Origin: Leucocoprinus leucothites
Lineage: Eukaryota > Basidiomycota > Agaricomycetes > Agaricales > Agaricaceae
Direction: 5' to 3'
DNA length: 64,000 nt
Assembly: GCA_013368445.1 (NCBI GenBank)
Contig: JAACJO010000017.1
Coordinates: 682,001 to 746,000 of the forward strand
Part shown: piece after piece, positions 21,862-34,584 of the stretch
Numbering within the stretch: the stretch's first letter is position 1
How the letters are laid out: the number at the start of each line of letters is the position of its first letter
Translations under genes and position numbers: made by a program
Notes under the pieces: generated by a model
The model's database searches: none
The model's input: the letters and a program-made list of their open reading frames with translations, nothing else
What the model was told of the DNA's origin: nothing

Positions 21862-22838
21862 ATGCGTTTCTTCGCCTTCCTTGCTGTCGCTCTTCCCACT
21901 TTGGCCGCCGCCACCCCGACTAGTATAGTTCCACGATGGAACCACGGTGATTCTGATACCATGATTCTCAACTTTGAGCTCGCCATCTCGCAGCTCGAGA
22001 ATGCCTTTTACGACGAGGGACTCCGTCGCTTTGACCAGAATGCCTTCCGCCGTGCTGGATTCCCCAATTTTGCTCGTGGTCGCTTCAGGGAGATCCAACA
22101 ACATGAGCGCGAACACACCGACTTTCTCCGTGAAGCTGTCCGCGAATCTGGCGCGGACACGATCAATCGTTGCCGATATCGATTGTAAGTGGCTGGCTAT
22201 ATGTACGCATAGTCAGCTTTTTCTCACTTTTCGTATCCAGTCCTCTTGAGAATCCTAGAACTTTTGCTCGGGCTAGCTTGGACATCTCGACCATTGTTGC
22301 TGCTGCTTTTACTGGTGCTCTGGGCCACTTGGAGAACAGGGAATACAGCGTTGCCAATGGAATGATTCTTAGCGTTGAGGCGCGTCAGGCTGGCTGGGTT
22401 AATTCTGCTCTCTTCAAAAAGAATCCCTGGAATACGGCTTTCGACACTTCGCTCACTTTCCGCCAAGCTTGGACTGCACTTAGCCGCTTTATCGAGACTT
22501 GCCCACCAGAGTACGAGGAACTGGTTCCGCCTCAGTCAACTAATGCCTTTCCCCGTCTCGAGGTTGTCTGTCGTCTTATTCCTGGCCAGCGTGGCCAGGT
22601 CCGGTTCCGTGGCGTCGAGGACTGCGAGCGTAGGGGTCTTTATGTTGTGTTCAAGACTGGCATGCAGGAGGTCCGCGCACGACTCCAGAAAGATGGGAGC
22701 TTCATTGTTCCCCGCGAGGTTGCAAACACTGGTGCCAACTTTATTTTCGTTACCTCGAATGATAAGCCTGTATGCGACGAGAACATCGTTGCTGGGCCAA
22801 CTCTCTACCAGTTCGATTTCAGTAGTTATGATAACTAG
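21862..22838 (+). CDS. Secreted ferritin-like domain protein (Rds1-like)
   Basis: Two exons (21862-22184, 22241-22838; 56-nt intron) give 306 residues. The signal peptide is MRFFAFLAVALPTLAAA. The ferritin-like domain (PF13668 type) shows its four-helix signature: LNFELAISQLENAFYDEGL with two Glu, EIQQHEREHTDFL with the E-x-x-H pattern, DISTIVAAAFTGALGHLENREYS, and ILSVEARQAGWVNSALF. The C-terminal third (residues about 200-306) is a distinct Cys-containing region ending FDFSSYDN. Related fungal proteins include the stress-response protein Rds1 of fission yeast and plant desiccation-related proteins. A metal-binding or stress role is inferred from the family, not shown here. The stop is 55 bp from the stop of the convergent fucosidase gene, so their 3' untranslated regions probably overlap. 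Confidence 0.85.
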
Positions 22839-22893
22839 TTGAATTGTTCGTAGCTTGTATTCGATTACATCCTTTTATCCGATTTCATTTCAT

Positions 22894-25800
22894 TTAGCCT
22901 ACATTGAACTGGATTTGGAATGCCCAGGCATTTCGCACTCCTTGAGCTTGTTCGTCCGTCACTTGAATTGTCGTCCTTCCATCCTCGGTGACATTCCATT
23001 GGAGCTCGGTCTGCTTAACCGAGGGGTCTGGGTGCATGAGGAAAACCTTGTCCCCAGGAAGAAGGGGAAGTCGCTTCTGTATGACCAGCTCGCCACCAGT
23101 AGGTTGATTGAAGGCAATAGCGCAGAAGCTCGTTGGTGTGGTTGTAAAGCGAACTCCAGCTTCGGTTGAGTTTACCGGAGTCAGATCCTGAGACGTTTGG
23201 AACCAAAAGTCCTGTCCGAAGTGCATGAGCAAGGTGAAACACAGGTAGCGTCTAGCACATACCGTATCAAACACGCATTCTCCTGCATAGTCGATCCATC
23301 TCCCGGCATCCAACAGATTGTTTGCCATTGGTGCAATAATTTCACCTTCAGCATTGGGTCCGACGTCCAGCAAGCTACCGTTACTTGTCAGAACTACATA
23401 GCGCGAAAGAAAGAAATAGCACACACAAGTTCCCGTTCTTGGACACGATATCAACCAAGGTCTGGATAATCGTTGTAGCATTCTTGTATTGGCTTGCATT
23501 CGTTCTCGAGTTGAGTCCGTAGCTGAAGGGGTCCATTCCTTCATTCGACTCCCAATCGCGAGGTTGGATCGCACCAAAGGTAGCGTATTCGGGAGTGTCG
23601 AAATCGGGTACATCTGCGCAACCTGTTTATGTACGTGAGTCAAGGGCTTAGTGGAAAGGTTATAGTTTTGTCAAGTACTGACGATTGTTCAGCGTAACCT
23701 GACGTCCTTGACTTGCGGCGTGGTTGAAGAATTGAGCAGCGAAATCTAGGGTTCTGTTTGGTCCTCCGATATCACACCACTAAGTGCGCATGTCAGCATT
23801 CCGAAGACTTGGGAGCGCTCCGATAATAGTGGCTTACCATGATTTCTGTATCGTAGCTTGTGGCTAAGTCCACCATTTGTGGGAACTGTAAATCGTCAAT
23901 GTAATCGCTGATATTGAGTCTTCCGGTGTATGGTTCAATTTCGGTGCTGTTGAATGCGTTGTGTGCTAGGCCGCCTGGCCAGGAGCCGTATCCGTATTTA
24001 GCAGAATCCGGGCTGAACCTTTGAAAATAACGAATTCTCGTTAGGATGGTTTTGGAAAATATGAATGAAGGAGAGAGAAGGCTGACCATTCTGGTAGAGA
24101 GTAGTACGTTCCTCGGTGCAAGTCTGGTTTCTCGCGTTTGGAAGTTTCCATTAACTCTTGCAAAAAGTCGCGTTGAGGACCGAGGTGAACGCTACTTCTG
24201 TGTGTTGTGTTTTTGGTATCGAAGAGAGCGAAGCCGTCGTGATGTTTCTTGAATCACATTGTCCAGTTCAATTAGTCAGTCAATCAATCAAGAAGGAAAG
24301 AAAAGCGCATACGGTTACGAAAACAAAGTATTTGGCGCCCGCTCTGTCAAATAGGTCTACCCAAGCGCTTGCATTGAACTTGGATGCGGTGAAGTTGGCG
24401 ATGAAGTCATCGTAGATAAGGTCCTACACAAAAATTCCATCACCTTCTGATTGGAGTTTAGACGCGAAGCGAGTTCACTCACTGGGCCGTATGTTTCGAG
24501 GTGATGCTCCCAAACCGGACTGCTGGCGTTTGCTGGGTTATGGAGATTCCAGCTGTTAAGGTTTCAGGGTTTAACGTTTTACATACAAGCAAACCACAAT
24601 GTTGATGGCCAGAAAGTAGTGCAAGAGTGACTTACTTGTACCACTCGGCGTATGTGCCACTGGGCGCCTATTGTTTAAATTAACCTCCTATCTGTTTCAT
24701 CCACTTACGAAAAATACGTACCCATGCTGGGAAACTGTATACGCCCCAATGTATACTGGAATCAAGACGCATGTTGAGTGGCGTATCTTATTCCTGGTTG
24801 ATCACGGGGAGATACTTACAAGATACCGTATTTCGCCTTCTTCCACTAGAACCAGAAGTATAGTTAGCTCATTTGAACCCACAAAACCAGGCACGAGAAG
24901 AGAAGTATAGTGCAGGGACGGCGGAGGCTCAGATGTATCATATGAGTGACTTACCCAAGTAGGCGCTTCGTGTCGGTCCAACACCTCTCTGTCCGCCGTC
25001 CAATTCTCCACTAAACCTTCCCCTTGCCATCCAGGACTACTCCCAACCAAGTCCCCATTAGCGTTCCTCACTTCCACGGTCGCGTTCTTTCCCTCTGTTG
25101 AGCCAGTAACCAGCACATCGACACGAACTTGATCTCCTGGTACCAATCGTACAATTGACCCAGGACGGACTGTCGATATTCCATCTCCTGTAACCGAGAT
25201 AGTGTGGTTCGAAACGAGAGAGGTGCTTGCTGAGAGTGAGTTTGTGGGTAAGAGATTCGCTAGTGTCACTTCGACGACTTGAGCTTTATCGTTAGAGGTT
25301 GGGAGGAGTTCCCATTTCGTCGTGAAACGGGCCCGGCGGACTGATATCACTGCTTCCGACTCTGCTGTGGTGTTGGAGGAAGAGGTGGTGTTTGGAGGAG
25401 CGGCAGAAGGAGTGTAGGCCATTCCGAACAGATGAAGTCGGTGGGCTGGGTTGTTGAGTGGCAATGTGATTGATTCGAGTCTGGCTTCGGATTGGATCGC
25501 GGTGGACCATTGGTAGATTTGAGTTACGTTTAGGTTCTTCGTGGTCCCGTTGTTCTCGAAGTGGTACTCCCTATCGGTGGATATAAAAGTCACTGAATGA
25601 GAGACCGGGGATAGATACATTGCGTCACGAGCTTACGTGCGGATCTCGCCCTTGGTCGCGTCAGCCCATCTCCACCAATTCTTCGCGACGACTGCAGTCA
25701 TGATGAGATTTTGCACCAGTGAATTAATAACGGATCTTAGCTCACATTGAAGATCCTGGGTGCGATTGCCCTCAAAATTCAAGGTGAAGGACTTTCCGAA

Positions 25801-26243
25801 CACTCCGTTGGCGGCATCACCGGCATATAAGAAATGAAGCTCGTGGACGAATGCCGGGTCGATGCTGACAACTTGACCATTAGCTATAACATTGTCATTG
25901 CTCGTACCCCAGCTCGAAGGGGTCTCGTACTATAAGAAGAAAAAGCCATGTTCGTCAGTCTTATTGCTCGACACAGAAAGCGGAGCTCTAAGTGGATCTA
26001 ACTACTCACAGTGACTCCGTCGTGCACAAACGGTCCGGGCGGCAAAAGTGTACTATCGAAACTTCCGCCTCTCCCGTCAAAGTTAGCAGAGCCATCAGGA
26101 GAAGCAGCTTGATTATCGAATATATCTTGTAGCGGGAACGATACCGCCTCGAATTGGGTAAGAGTAGCAGCAAATATCCCGGGCGAACCCAGAACACTGA
26201 AAAGAAGGCCCAACGCAGTGAGGCCTTTGGTCAGGATTAACAT
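22894..26243 (-). CDS. GH29 alpha-L-fucosidase, secreted
   Basis: A multi-exon minus-strand gene (at least ten exons, introns about 50-90 nt) encodes roughly 850-900 residues from the ATG at 26243 to TAA at 22896-22894. The N-terminus has a signal peptide (TKGLTALGLLFSVLGSPGIFA). Then comes a long beta-type region of about 350 residues (YETPSSWGTSNDNVI, NLNVTQIYQWSTAI, RFTTKWELLPTS) before the catalytic domain. Catalytic blocks are YSFPAWAPSGTYAEWYNW, KHHDGFALFDTK, RGTYYSLPEW, LATSYDTEIMWCDIGG, LLDVGPNAEGEI and RWIDYAGECVFDT. The Asp in WCDIGG is the expected nucleophile. The enzyme releases alpha-linked fucose from glycans outside the cell. Many N-glycosylation sequons (NVT, NTT, NHT) support secretion. 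Exon borders were read by eye and not all were verified. Confidence 0.87.
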
Positions 26244-26969
26244 TTTCTTTGACTTCGGCGCGATGTATCCAATAAGCAGTGAGAACGAAGCAAGTGTTCA
26301 CAAGGTGCTTGTGGGTAACTCTCAGACCGCGAGAGAACGAGAGGCATATATAGTGCTCATGCCTAGTGGTGCTTCGTCGGTGTGTGACGTAGGGCGGTTA
26401 TGTTTGTCAGTGGAACGACATGATGAGTAGGGAGTAGAAAGCCACAGCTGATCAGCGGGGTTGCTTCTGTTGATACAGGAATAGAGGGAAGAAGTATTGT
26501 AGAAGGGGAGTCAGACGGTCCGCGTAAGAGGAAGAAGGCGGCGAGGGGGCTCATGTGATGATGAGTCTTCGAGTTCTTGTACGTCTAGTGTGAGAGAACT
26601 CAATCGTGAGGAAGTTGAGAAAGTCAGGATACAACTTCATCGTGAGGCCTTTAGCACTAGGTTCGTCCATATCTTCCAAAAGAGCCATGACACTTGACCT
26701 ATGCGAGATAGGGACAACTATTTAGGATGAACGCTCCTGTGAATGGGGAGTGAAGCACCTTGCATGTCATGCCTCGCTCGTTGTAGCGAAACGAGTATAT
26801 GGGTTGTTTTTGACTGCGTTGACTGCGCCAAACCATCATTAGGCTCGGCCGATAGCGCTAAACGACAAGAGAAATGAAGGACGATGAACATTCGTGTCGA
26901 GGCAGTAAAGGTTGGGGAGAAGTAAGCTATGACGTGCACTAGCCGAAGATGATCCGCGCCGGCTTCTTC

Positions 26970-27085
26970 TGCTAAATATTACATCACTATTGTCCCCGGT
27001 CGGAGTAAACAATTCTCACAGATCATATGAGAGGAGGAGAGTGAATGTTTTTTGATATCTACAGCTAGAGAAGTGGCTCTTCCCG
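26970..27085. repeat. Short dispersed repeat, copy 1
   Basis: About 115 bp matching 32240-32345 in the same orientation, including CAGATCATATGAGAG, GAATGTTT and TTGATATCTACAGC. It lies about 330 bp downstream of the sesquiterpene synthase gene. The rest of 26244-27412 is the fucosidase promoter and sequence with no gene seen. Confidence 0.65.
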
Positions 27086-27412
27086 TTTCCTCGTCAATAT
27101 CCCATCTCTGCTCATACTCGGACTTCATCTTGCTTACAAATCTGCACTCATTGCCTTTGAACACATCAGCTATTCACCACCAAAGTTACCTCACAGAGCG
27201 CAGGCGTCCCAGTAATCCTACTACCGGTATGCTCATCTAAAATTTTACTATATGCCATAAAGTTCTCCCAAAGCCGTTCATCTCCGTTCATGAGGGACGG
27301 TGGTTCAATCCATGGCTCTTTCCCCTCATCATACAGTTAGAGTGAAAATCAGATACATAATTATATTTCAGAAAGCTTCTAGTAAGGTATGATCAACATT
27401 ATTAATATTACT

Positions 27413-28691
27413 CTAGAGTGTATCATGGGTGCTTCCCCTTCTCGGGTGACGTGAGACATATCCACGACTCGGTGGGATGAGAGTAGCTTTTCTCGTCTGC
27501 TTCACAATGGGAGCTTCAGAGCCAAAGTATCGCATACTCTCAAAGTGCCAATCATCAATGCCACGAACCCACTGACCAAGGCCGTTGATGTACGTAGAGA
27601 CTCTCTGGTCAACGTTAGCACCCCAGGAAGGCACAGATTTAAGGTCAATCAAGAAACCATCTGCGAGCTCATTACAGTATCCGCCAAGCCAGTCCATTGC
27701 CCTTTGTAAAGGTATATTCCTTTCACGCATCAGGATCTCTACACCATTATGCGTGGCAAGTCCGCGCGACTTCTCCATAGGATATGAGTACATATCCTAT
27801 AACAAGCTATAAGTGGGATTTACAATACTACACCAACAATATGACTCACATTTACAAGTACAATCAAAATCTCGGCTTTCTCCCTGAGCGAGGCTATCAC
27901 AGGATGATAGTATACCTCATCTGGAATATTCAATCCAAATTCGATTAATGCAAGTGTCGGACCACCGCCAGCGGTGTTACGACGGATCTTCATGTAATCA
28001 TCAAATGAGCGATATCTCTTGTTTGCGCGATCGTCGGCTTCCTGAACAACAGCTGCTGTGTAGGCACTCCACGTGTCAAGGAAATGTCGGAGACATGATG
28101 CATCCTCAGGGACCTGGGCGCGAGCATGAGCCCAAAAGCTGTTTGTGAATGGTTAGTTTATGACTAACAGTAAATGATAAAATAATGCTTGCCCTCTTGC
28201 AGTTGCAGTAACACAAGTATCCTTTCGCGGTCCAGGTTTATCCGGATTAGCGAAAATGTCTAGGATTGTCTGATGAATGGATTGGACTCCTTGCCGGTCC
28301 TCGACATCGGTATATTCATCAAAGACGAAGAACAAGTGCATGAGGTCACAACCAAGGCGTATAAGTTCTGTGAGAAGGTGTGAGATTTCGGGATGAAGGG
28401 TTCAAGAATATGTTAACTGACCCTTTTCTCTCGGAGAGTACGTCAACGAGGCAAGGAGACCTTCGAATATCCATTTAAAAGCTGAAAATTCAAACAAGAA
28501 AAAGACATACTAAAGTCGCATTTTCTAAAGCTTTCGAGGGAACGACCTTGGAACGGACGGAAAGATTCGACCCAGGCCGTTGACCCAGCTTTGGCCTCTT
28601 GGTAGTGCTCGGAGAGCACACGAGTCCAAGGCCATTGGGTGAGTATGCGGGGAAGTGTGACGACGTTTGTGTTGCTTGCCGAGCTAGCCAT
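27413..28691 (-). CDS. Sesquiterpene synthase (class I terpene cyclase)
   Basis: Five in-phase exons (28691-28511, 28460-28422, 28367-28193, 28138-27850, 27796-27413) give 355 residues, the usual length. Intron 3 uses a GC donor (GCAAGC). Signatures are ILTQWPWTRVLSEHY at the N-terminus and GCDLMHLFFVFDEYTDVED with the metal-binding D-E-x-x-D motif. The NSE motif NDMYSYPME is completed across intron 4. WHFESMRYFG, near the C-terminus, provides the conserved R-Y pair. The enzyme ionises farnesyl diphosphate in the cytosol and cyclises it to a sesquiterpene; the product cannot be predicted, although the pattern is close to the protoilludene-type clade. No cytochrome P450 or other tailoring gene is visible nearby. 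A broken second copy lies at 35990-37325. The ATG at 28691 precedes ASSASNTNVV and gives the expected N-terminus. Confidence 0.9.
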
Positions 28692-29239
28692 GGATGAGAT
28701 GGGTGAGGGAGATAGAAAATTAGTTATTCGGGGTGAAGAATTGTCGAAACAGAGTCTGGAGCCACTTTTTGAGTACGCAAATCCTGTGTATTGACAAATG
28801 GAGGTACGTAAGTATGACTGCAACTAGAAAGCGCGCACACCATAGAATTGGTGCGCAAATTGCGATGATGTACTGCTATGACCCGGGCGTAGGGTGGGGG
28901 AGCCTCATTGTTTCATAACCTTGAAGACAGACAGAACGCTTGGAGCGTCTACTCCGACGCCCTAGACAGCGCACTGTCAAAGTACAGCATTCATTGTCTG
29001 GAGATTAATCGTTAAGCATGGCAGTAGCGAAAAGGCGGTTTATAGGTCCAGGAATGGTAGATTGCCATCCCGGTCCAATTTGCGCCAGTGATTGACAAGT
29101 GTTGTTGAGCGTTTATTGGGACCGGTCTTTTCATAGCCGGGGGTTTTGTAGGGCTTAACGCCTCGCTACTTATTCGTTTCCCTCTCGGAAGAGCTAAGAT
29201 AGATTTCGTCGTTTCTAGTGCGGTGCTATGAAGTAAGCT

Positions 29240-31400
29240 TTTTAGTCGTGGAGATGAAAAACATGATTGTCTTCCAATGGAACTGGATATTAGAAATTTA
29301 GAGACCGAGAGTCGACGGTGAATTCGGGATCAAAATGGGCTGGTACATACCATACGACTTCCACTTCCCCCGGCACGTAAAAACCTGGTTGAGGCCTGAA
29401 AGGTTCTTAACAGTAATCATACAACCTGTCAACCTTTCTATTGATGATTCCCCTTGAAAGTAATGAAGCATCGCCAATTTGCTCTTGGCCGCACACGCGA
29501 CGTTGACATCCAACAACTGTGGCTCTCGTGGGGGAATATCGGGGCCAAATCTGGGGCATGAGGCAATACTAGGGTAATTTCGATACTCTATAATTACACC
29601 ATACTTTTCATACGCGATGCAAAACAGGAAATTATGACATCAGCCAGAGTTAGAATCTCCAAAGATTGGAGCCCTGGTAGTGGACGAGGAATGACTGAGA
29701 CCCCAAGCGATACCATAACAGGAACCAGAAGACACGGTAGCACAGGCTAGTTGAACACCGATGGAGACCGACAAAGGCTGAAGGAATCGTCCGAAGATGC
29801 ACATGTAGAAACATCATAAAGGAGCACACTAAGGCCGACGAATGGCTGAAAGCCTGGTGTAATCCTCGAGTTTGTCGGAGGATACGTTCAAAATCTGGCC
29901 GGAGGCACGTCGATGACAGCTAGAAGGGAAGAAGAACATGATAAGCATACTGTAGTCGGGATCAAAGCCGTTGACAGTGGCGTGGGACAGCACTCACAAG
30001 ACTCCTTTAGCACGAGGTACGGGTGCATAGCCTCGTGATACTAATCAATCGGCCAACTTGAGGGGAGGATACAGAATCCAAACGTGATTTAGCTACTCAA
30101 CAATTGACAGGATACAGCGGTCGGATTGAGCGCCCATTGATTCTCGAAGCTATGCACATGCAGGTAGCCGGTAAAACTCCGAAATCTAGATAAAAGTTCC
30201 GCACTTACAGGAGCTGACGGTTGTAAGCCTTGCGGCTACACGATTCAGAATTAGATCCGATTGACAAGAGGCCTACAGGTAAGCGGAGGGAGACAGAGGA
30301 CAGAGAAAGGGTATATAATGAAGAAACAAGGAGGAGACAGGAGTATCTTGACGTATTACCAGTGTACCGTAGTTTATTTATACTGGGTCGGCAGCGAGTA
30401 CAGACCACCCCTTTCAATTCACGCTCCGTTTCAACGCAGTTGTTGTCCCGTGAGTGAGGTCGTCGACTGGTGGCGACTTCCAATGGTGTTCAGAGGGAGA
30501 TGGACAATGGAAGCGCCAACAGTGAGCAGGGAGGGGCTGAAAACGAGCGGTTTCAAGGCAGCGAATAATTAATCGGATGGAGGATTGATGATAAGACGAA
30601 AAGACATATCTAAGTATTTCAAATCAGCCGCCCTTGATTGCCCCCCTCGGACGATCGTTTTCTAAAGTTATACCACTAAAACCAACCTATGAATAGAGTT
30701 CGTGGCGAGAATCCCCCAATTGATAGCTTGAGTTCCTCAAGTGTCCGTCTTGAGAGAGGCATTCCGTGGTCCGTGGTTTTTTCAAAGTGGTGACTTGGCT
30801 ACACGGGCGATTCGAGCGCGCTGCCCAGTGGTTTGGTGGTAATGAAAGGCGTGTTCACGAACGAGAGATACACACCTGAGTTCACTTTATACGACACAAA
30901 GACAGAAGAACAGCTCAATATACGAACGCGCTATCGTTTTAACATATCGCGTTCTGATTCATGACCTACAGGTCCTCTATTGACAGCATCGCTAGATTGC
31001 TGACCTTAGAACGGGAGTTTTGAGCGATTTTTAGGTCCAGAGGTTAAGACTTGAAGTAAGAGACTTACCGAGTATGTATACGTCCAATACGGAGTATATC
31101 CCCCATTAGCGATCTCACCAAAAAGTACCGCCTGTGAGATTTTGCATGGTCCGGGAGAGCGATGGTGGATCTCGTTCGAAGTGCGTGATTGCAAAGCTCG
31201 CAGCTGAGCAGTGGATTATCGAAACGAAGTAGCCATTCTACCGAGTCAAAATGAAAGATCCCAGAACTAGAATCAGCAGGAGGGGCGAGTTTGGATATAA
31301 GTGATCTGAGATATTTGTGAAAGTTAGGAACATACCCCCGGTCCTCCACCATTTCACTTACCACCATTTCTCATTCGCTCGCGGACATTGACGCGTTCCT
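29240..31400. repeat. Segmental duplicate A of an unidentified locus
   Basis: This segment is alignable by eye with 48720-50260 (copy C), and its 3' part also with 47700-48480 (copy B). Shared landmarks in order are GAGCATGAGGCAAT-like sequence, a GCCTGGTAGTGG / GCCTGGGTAGTGG block and ATCCTCGAG-TTGTCGGA. Next come AATCGGC-AACTTGA and GACACAAAGAC-GAAGAACA, then TCATGGCCTACAG-TCCTCTATTGACA. Minus-strand pieces such as SVEWLLRFDNPLL and LFGEIANGGYTPYWTYTYS look coding, with plausible splice sites, but match no family I recognise. Each copy has different stops, so at least some are decayed. It may be a lineage-specific gene family or an unclassified repeat. Confidence 0.6.
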
Positions 31401-32372
31401 AAAGAGCAGTTTATGCATGTGTCCAGTTCCAGAGAATGAGGAGAGCTCACCTTGGGATAACTCCGCATACGATTTAGGAGCGTCACTGTCCGCATAAATT
31501 GGTGAGGGAAATCGAATCTGTTATAGACCAGATGCGGTACGTATGGTGTAATTGGGTGAAGCTTCCCAGTGAAAAGTCGCGCGGGACAAATCCAGGTATT
31601 GTCTGACAGTGTCGGAACAACTGAAGGATCTGGAGTATTCTGGTTATTACTTGCCACAATCTTTGTTCGGAGAAGTCTGGTGTTAAATGGATTTCATGAC
31701 ATGAGACAGTGCACTAGAATAAACGGGGAGAGGCGAAGCGCATACGTGGGTAAATTCAAAAGCTCGCTTTTGACTTTCCCCACGGTCATTATGTACGTGA
31801 CACGCTCGCCGCACTCAGCTCGCCATCGTCTGTCACCAGAAACAAATCCAGATCTATGACCGTCAACGAAAGTACACATGAATTAAGTCAAGAATTAAAT
31901 CCGGCGCCTGAATCGTGACCCACCACAGATTCTATCCAAGAATCAAAATCTACGATCGGTTTGATGATGGATAAAGGGCTTGACCTTGGATTAGAGCCGA
32001 GAACAACCGAGGAACCTAAAAAACAATTGAATTGATGTCTCGTGATCTTTGTACGATGCTTAGTTCGCGACGATGCCCCTTGACTCTTCATTGAATCAAC
32101 CGTTTATTTCATTCCTGGCATGGAACATGTGGTAGGTCACGAATCAAATGAAGAATTAATCTCGTGGATTGATTCCTTAGTACCTTCTTGAACGGCCACC
32201 GAACCGGCCTTGTCTCTAGTCTGGCCACTAATCTCGCCAAAGTACTGCATCACTATCGTCCCTTGTTCGAACTAATCGACTTTAACAGATCATATGAGAG
32301 AAGGAAAGCGAATGTTTCTTGATATCTACAGCCAGAGGAGTGACTCTGGAGCTCTATAAATGTTGTTTTATG
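31401..32372. other. Unidentified region downstream of duplicate A
   Basis: A minus-strand open segment at 31657-31450 reads PARLFTGKLHPITPYVP and FPHQFMRTVTLLNRMRSYP and may belong to the same unknown gene as duplicate A. The second copy of the 26970 repeat lies at 32240-32345. No other feature is supported. Confidence 0.4.
32240..32345. repeat. Short dispersed repeat, copy 2
   Basis: Matches 26970-27085 at roughly 75-80 percent by eye, same orientation. It ends about 30 bp before the stop codon of the large membrane-protein gene, whereas copy 1 is about 330 bp beyond a terpene synthase stop. Confidence 0.65.
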
Positions 32373-34584
32373 CTACAAGTGAGGAATGATACTTGTCCAA
32401 GGTGGATTCTTGAAAACGTTGTCTGGTTGGTTTCGTAATGATACAATGGCTAGCGTAATGAGAGCAATTCGGGCAAAAATATACATTGGCATGCCGATCC
32501 TAACAGGCCTAGTTGCAAGGTATTTCAGGAGCTGATAAAGGTCACTCTTGCGAATCGCTTGGATTGGAGCCCGAGTTGGACCGGAGCGACCCGGGACATT
32601 ACCCGTGAATTGCGGGAATGAACTGCGACGATACATAATCCAGAGCGCAACTGTAGGTGGAACACCACAGATGGCGAGTGTAGAAGTGCGCCACAAATCG
32701 CGCTCGATTGAAGTGGGGAAACGAGAGAACCACCCCAGCGCGTGTATCGCACCAAACACGGATGCCAGAAAGAATGTTGCGTACCAGATACGCAAACGGG
32801 AGCGGAGGTCTAGGGTACCCTGGAGACCCGCGAAGAAGGGTGGCGCTCGCAAAGGATACATCGAGTCTATCCATGGCTCTTGTGCCACTTGGGAGGTCCC
32901 TGTCATAGAGGCGAGAGGGCCCAACACGTAAACAAAGAAGCGATAGGGACCGAAAGTATAGAGAACCATGAAAACAATATAAAATGACCAGAAGGGGAGC
33001 AGGATACACATCTGGAGAATCCAGGGCCGGTTACGAAGGATCAGCGGCACATAAAAGTCGATCTGAAATCGACTGTTGCGAGGCAGCGATGAGAGATCAA
33101 CACCCTCGGTCATGTTGTCATAAATCAGGTCGACAATGTACCAGCCGCCATCGATAGTTAGAACGATGTGGAGGGGAAGATGTGGAAGTCTCCAAGGGAG
33201 TTTATAATGCCATCTTGGGGGAGGTAAATCGCCCAACGAAGGGGTCGGCGGACGAGGACGGCTCCCAGTCAAGTCGGCCGTCTCGAAAGTCCCGAGGTTT
33301 CCCAAAACCTCTGGGCTGGGGTACCATGGAAGCTCATTTAAACCCCAGTCGTCCACCTCTGCTTTAGGTTCTTTCTTGCTTGTTTTTGTTATATCCTCTC
33401 CCCCCTGGTCAGAGACTTCAGATTGCTGCTCGAGTACCCCGTAGAGAGAAGTAGGTGTGGATACTAAGACCGCCGTGGAGTCCGAGCTTGGAGTACCGTG
33501 CAAGGTCATGTTGTCGATAACCTGGTCATTCGGAAACCAAGGCACTTCATGCAATTCGTCCCATGTATCTTCCTCATAATCAGGGAGATCGTCGAAAGTA
33601 ATAATCGGAATGGTTAATTGGCTGTCGAGACGCGACATGCCGAGCTCGTCTTGCGCACGTGATATGCTCGATACGTCGTGGATACGAATAGGGCACTGCA
33701 CGTTTAATGGCTTGTGCCACCACAGGATATACGTGGCAATGTTTAGCCCTGCGAAGGCCAAGGTCACGGTCTCCAGCTCTGTTATTGGTAGCTGATAATA
33801 AATCCGTGTGAAGTATTGAGCTCCAAACCAGAGTGTTTGCAGCATTGCGATTCCTTTGGAGAGTACGTCGCCCTTACTGCTGTCCATAATCTCTTCCTCG
33901 GTAAGGTATGGAACTAGATTCATGTCACGTTCCATGTCAACGTCCTCGAGGAAGAGGGTCCAGTAGGGGTCGTCCCCTCGAAAAATCATATATCCTCCCA
34001 TTTGAGCGAAAAAGCCGTGGGTTAAAGTCCATCGATGAAGGCGGGCGGCTAGCTGAATGTCAGCAATGATGTAACCGATGATCCCACTATAAAAACTCAC
34101 ACTCAGTGTCAGCCTTGAATGGGTTGAGTGACGCCAAGAATAGGCGTAGATAACTTCGAGTATCCTCTGAATATAACGTCAGAAATGCACCCCAAATAAG
34201 AAACCAAGACATACCGGGTATACCCCTACTTTGATTGTACATTCGCGCCAGCCCGCGTGCGGAGACCCACTGTCTCATAGCCCACATTGTAACACATTCT
34301 GGCGCAATCCAAGCATAGGCCATAACCATCAACCGGCTCTTAAACCTTGACTTCAAGTCCGCCTTGGGTGAAGGGATATTGGGATGAACTGCTACCCAAG
34401 TGCAGGCAAAAATGGTTGCAATACACGCCCAAACAATATCCCATATGGTTCTGTTGTCATCGAGGAGGAAATCTTCCTTTGAGTTCCTCTGGTGTAATGG
34501 TGGATGTTTATATGGGGTATGCAGGGAAAGCGGGGCGCTGGAGAGAGGGTGCGTAAAGACAAGCAAGAGGAGTAGACTGAACAT
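32373..34584 (-). CDS. Multi-pass membrane protein, unknown function
   Basis: Two exons (34584-34216, 34052-32373) joined by a 163-nt intron give 682 residues in phase. The N-terminus is a hydrophobic leader (MFSLLLLLVFTHPLSSAPLS), followed by DNRTIWDIVWACIATIFACTWVAVHPNIP, a hallmark of an expanded Agaricomycete family. After the intron comes RWTLTHGFFAQMGGY, then a soluble, acidic, Pro-rich middle part (residues about 260-390) with two similar W-x-E-(L/V)-P-W-(F/Y)-P segments. At least five further membrane spans follow (ILQMCILLPFWSFYIVFMVL, FFVYVLGPLASM, WYATFFLASVFGAIHALGWF, LAICGVPPTVALWIMY, MYIFARIALITLAIVSL). No catalytic motif is visible. The position between intact and broken terpene synthase copies invites a link, but the family is found far from such genes. 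Confidence 0.82.

Noticed and set aside
32548..32931. Plus-strand frame over the membrane-protein gene
   Set aside because: A shadow of the well-supported minus-strand gene; composition follows its codon pattern.
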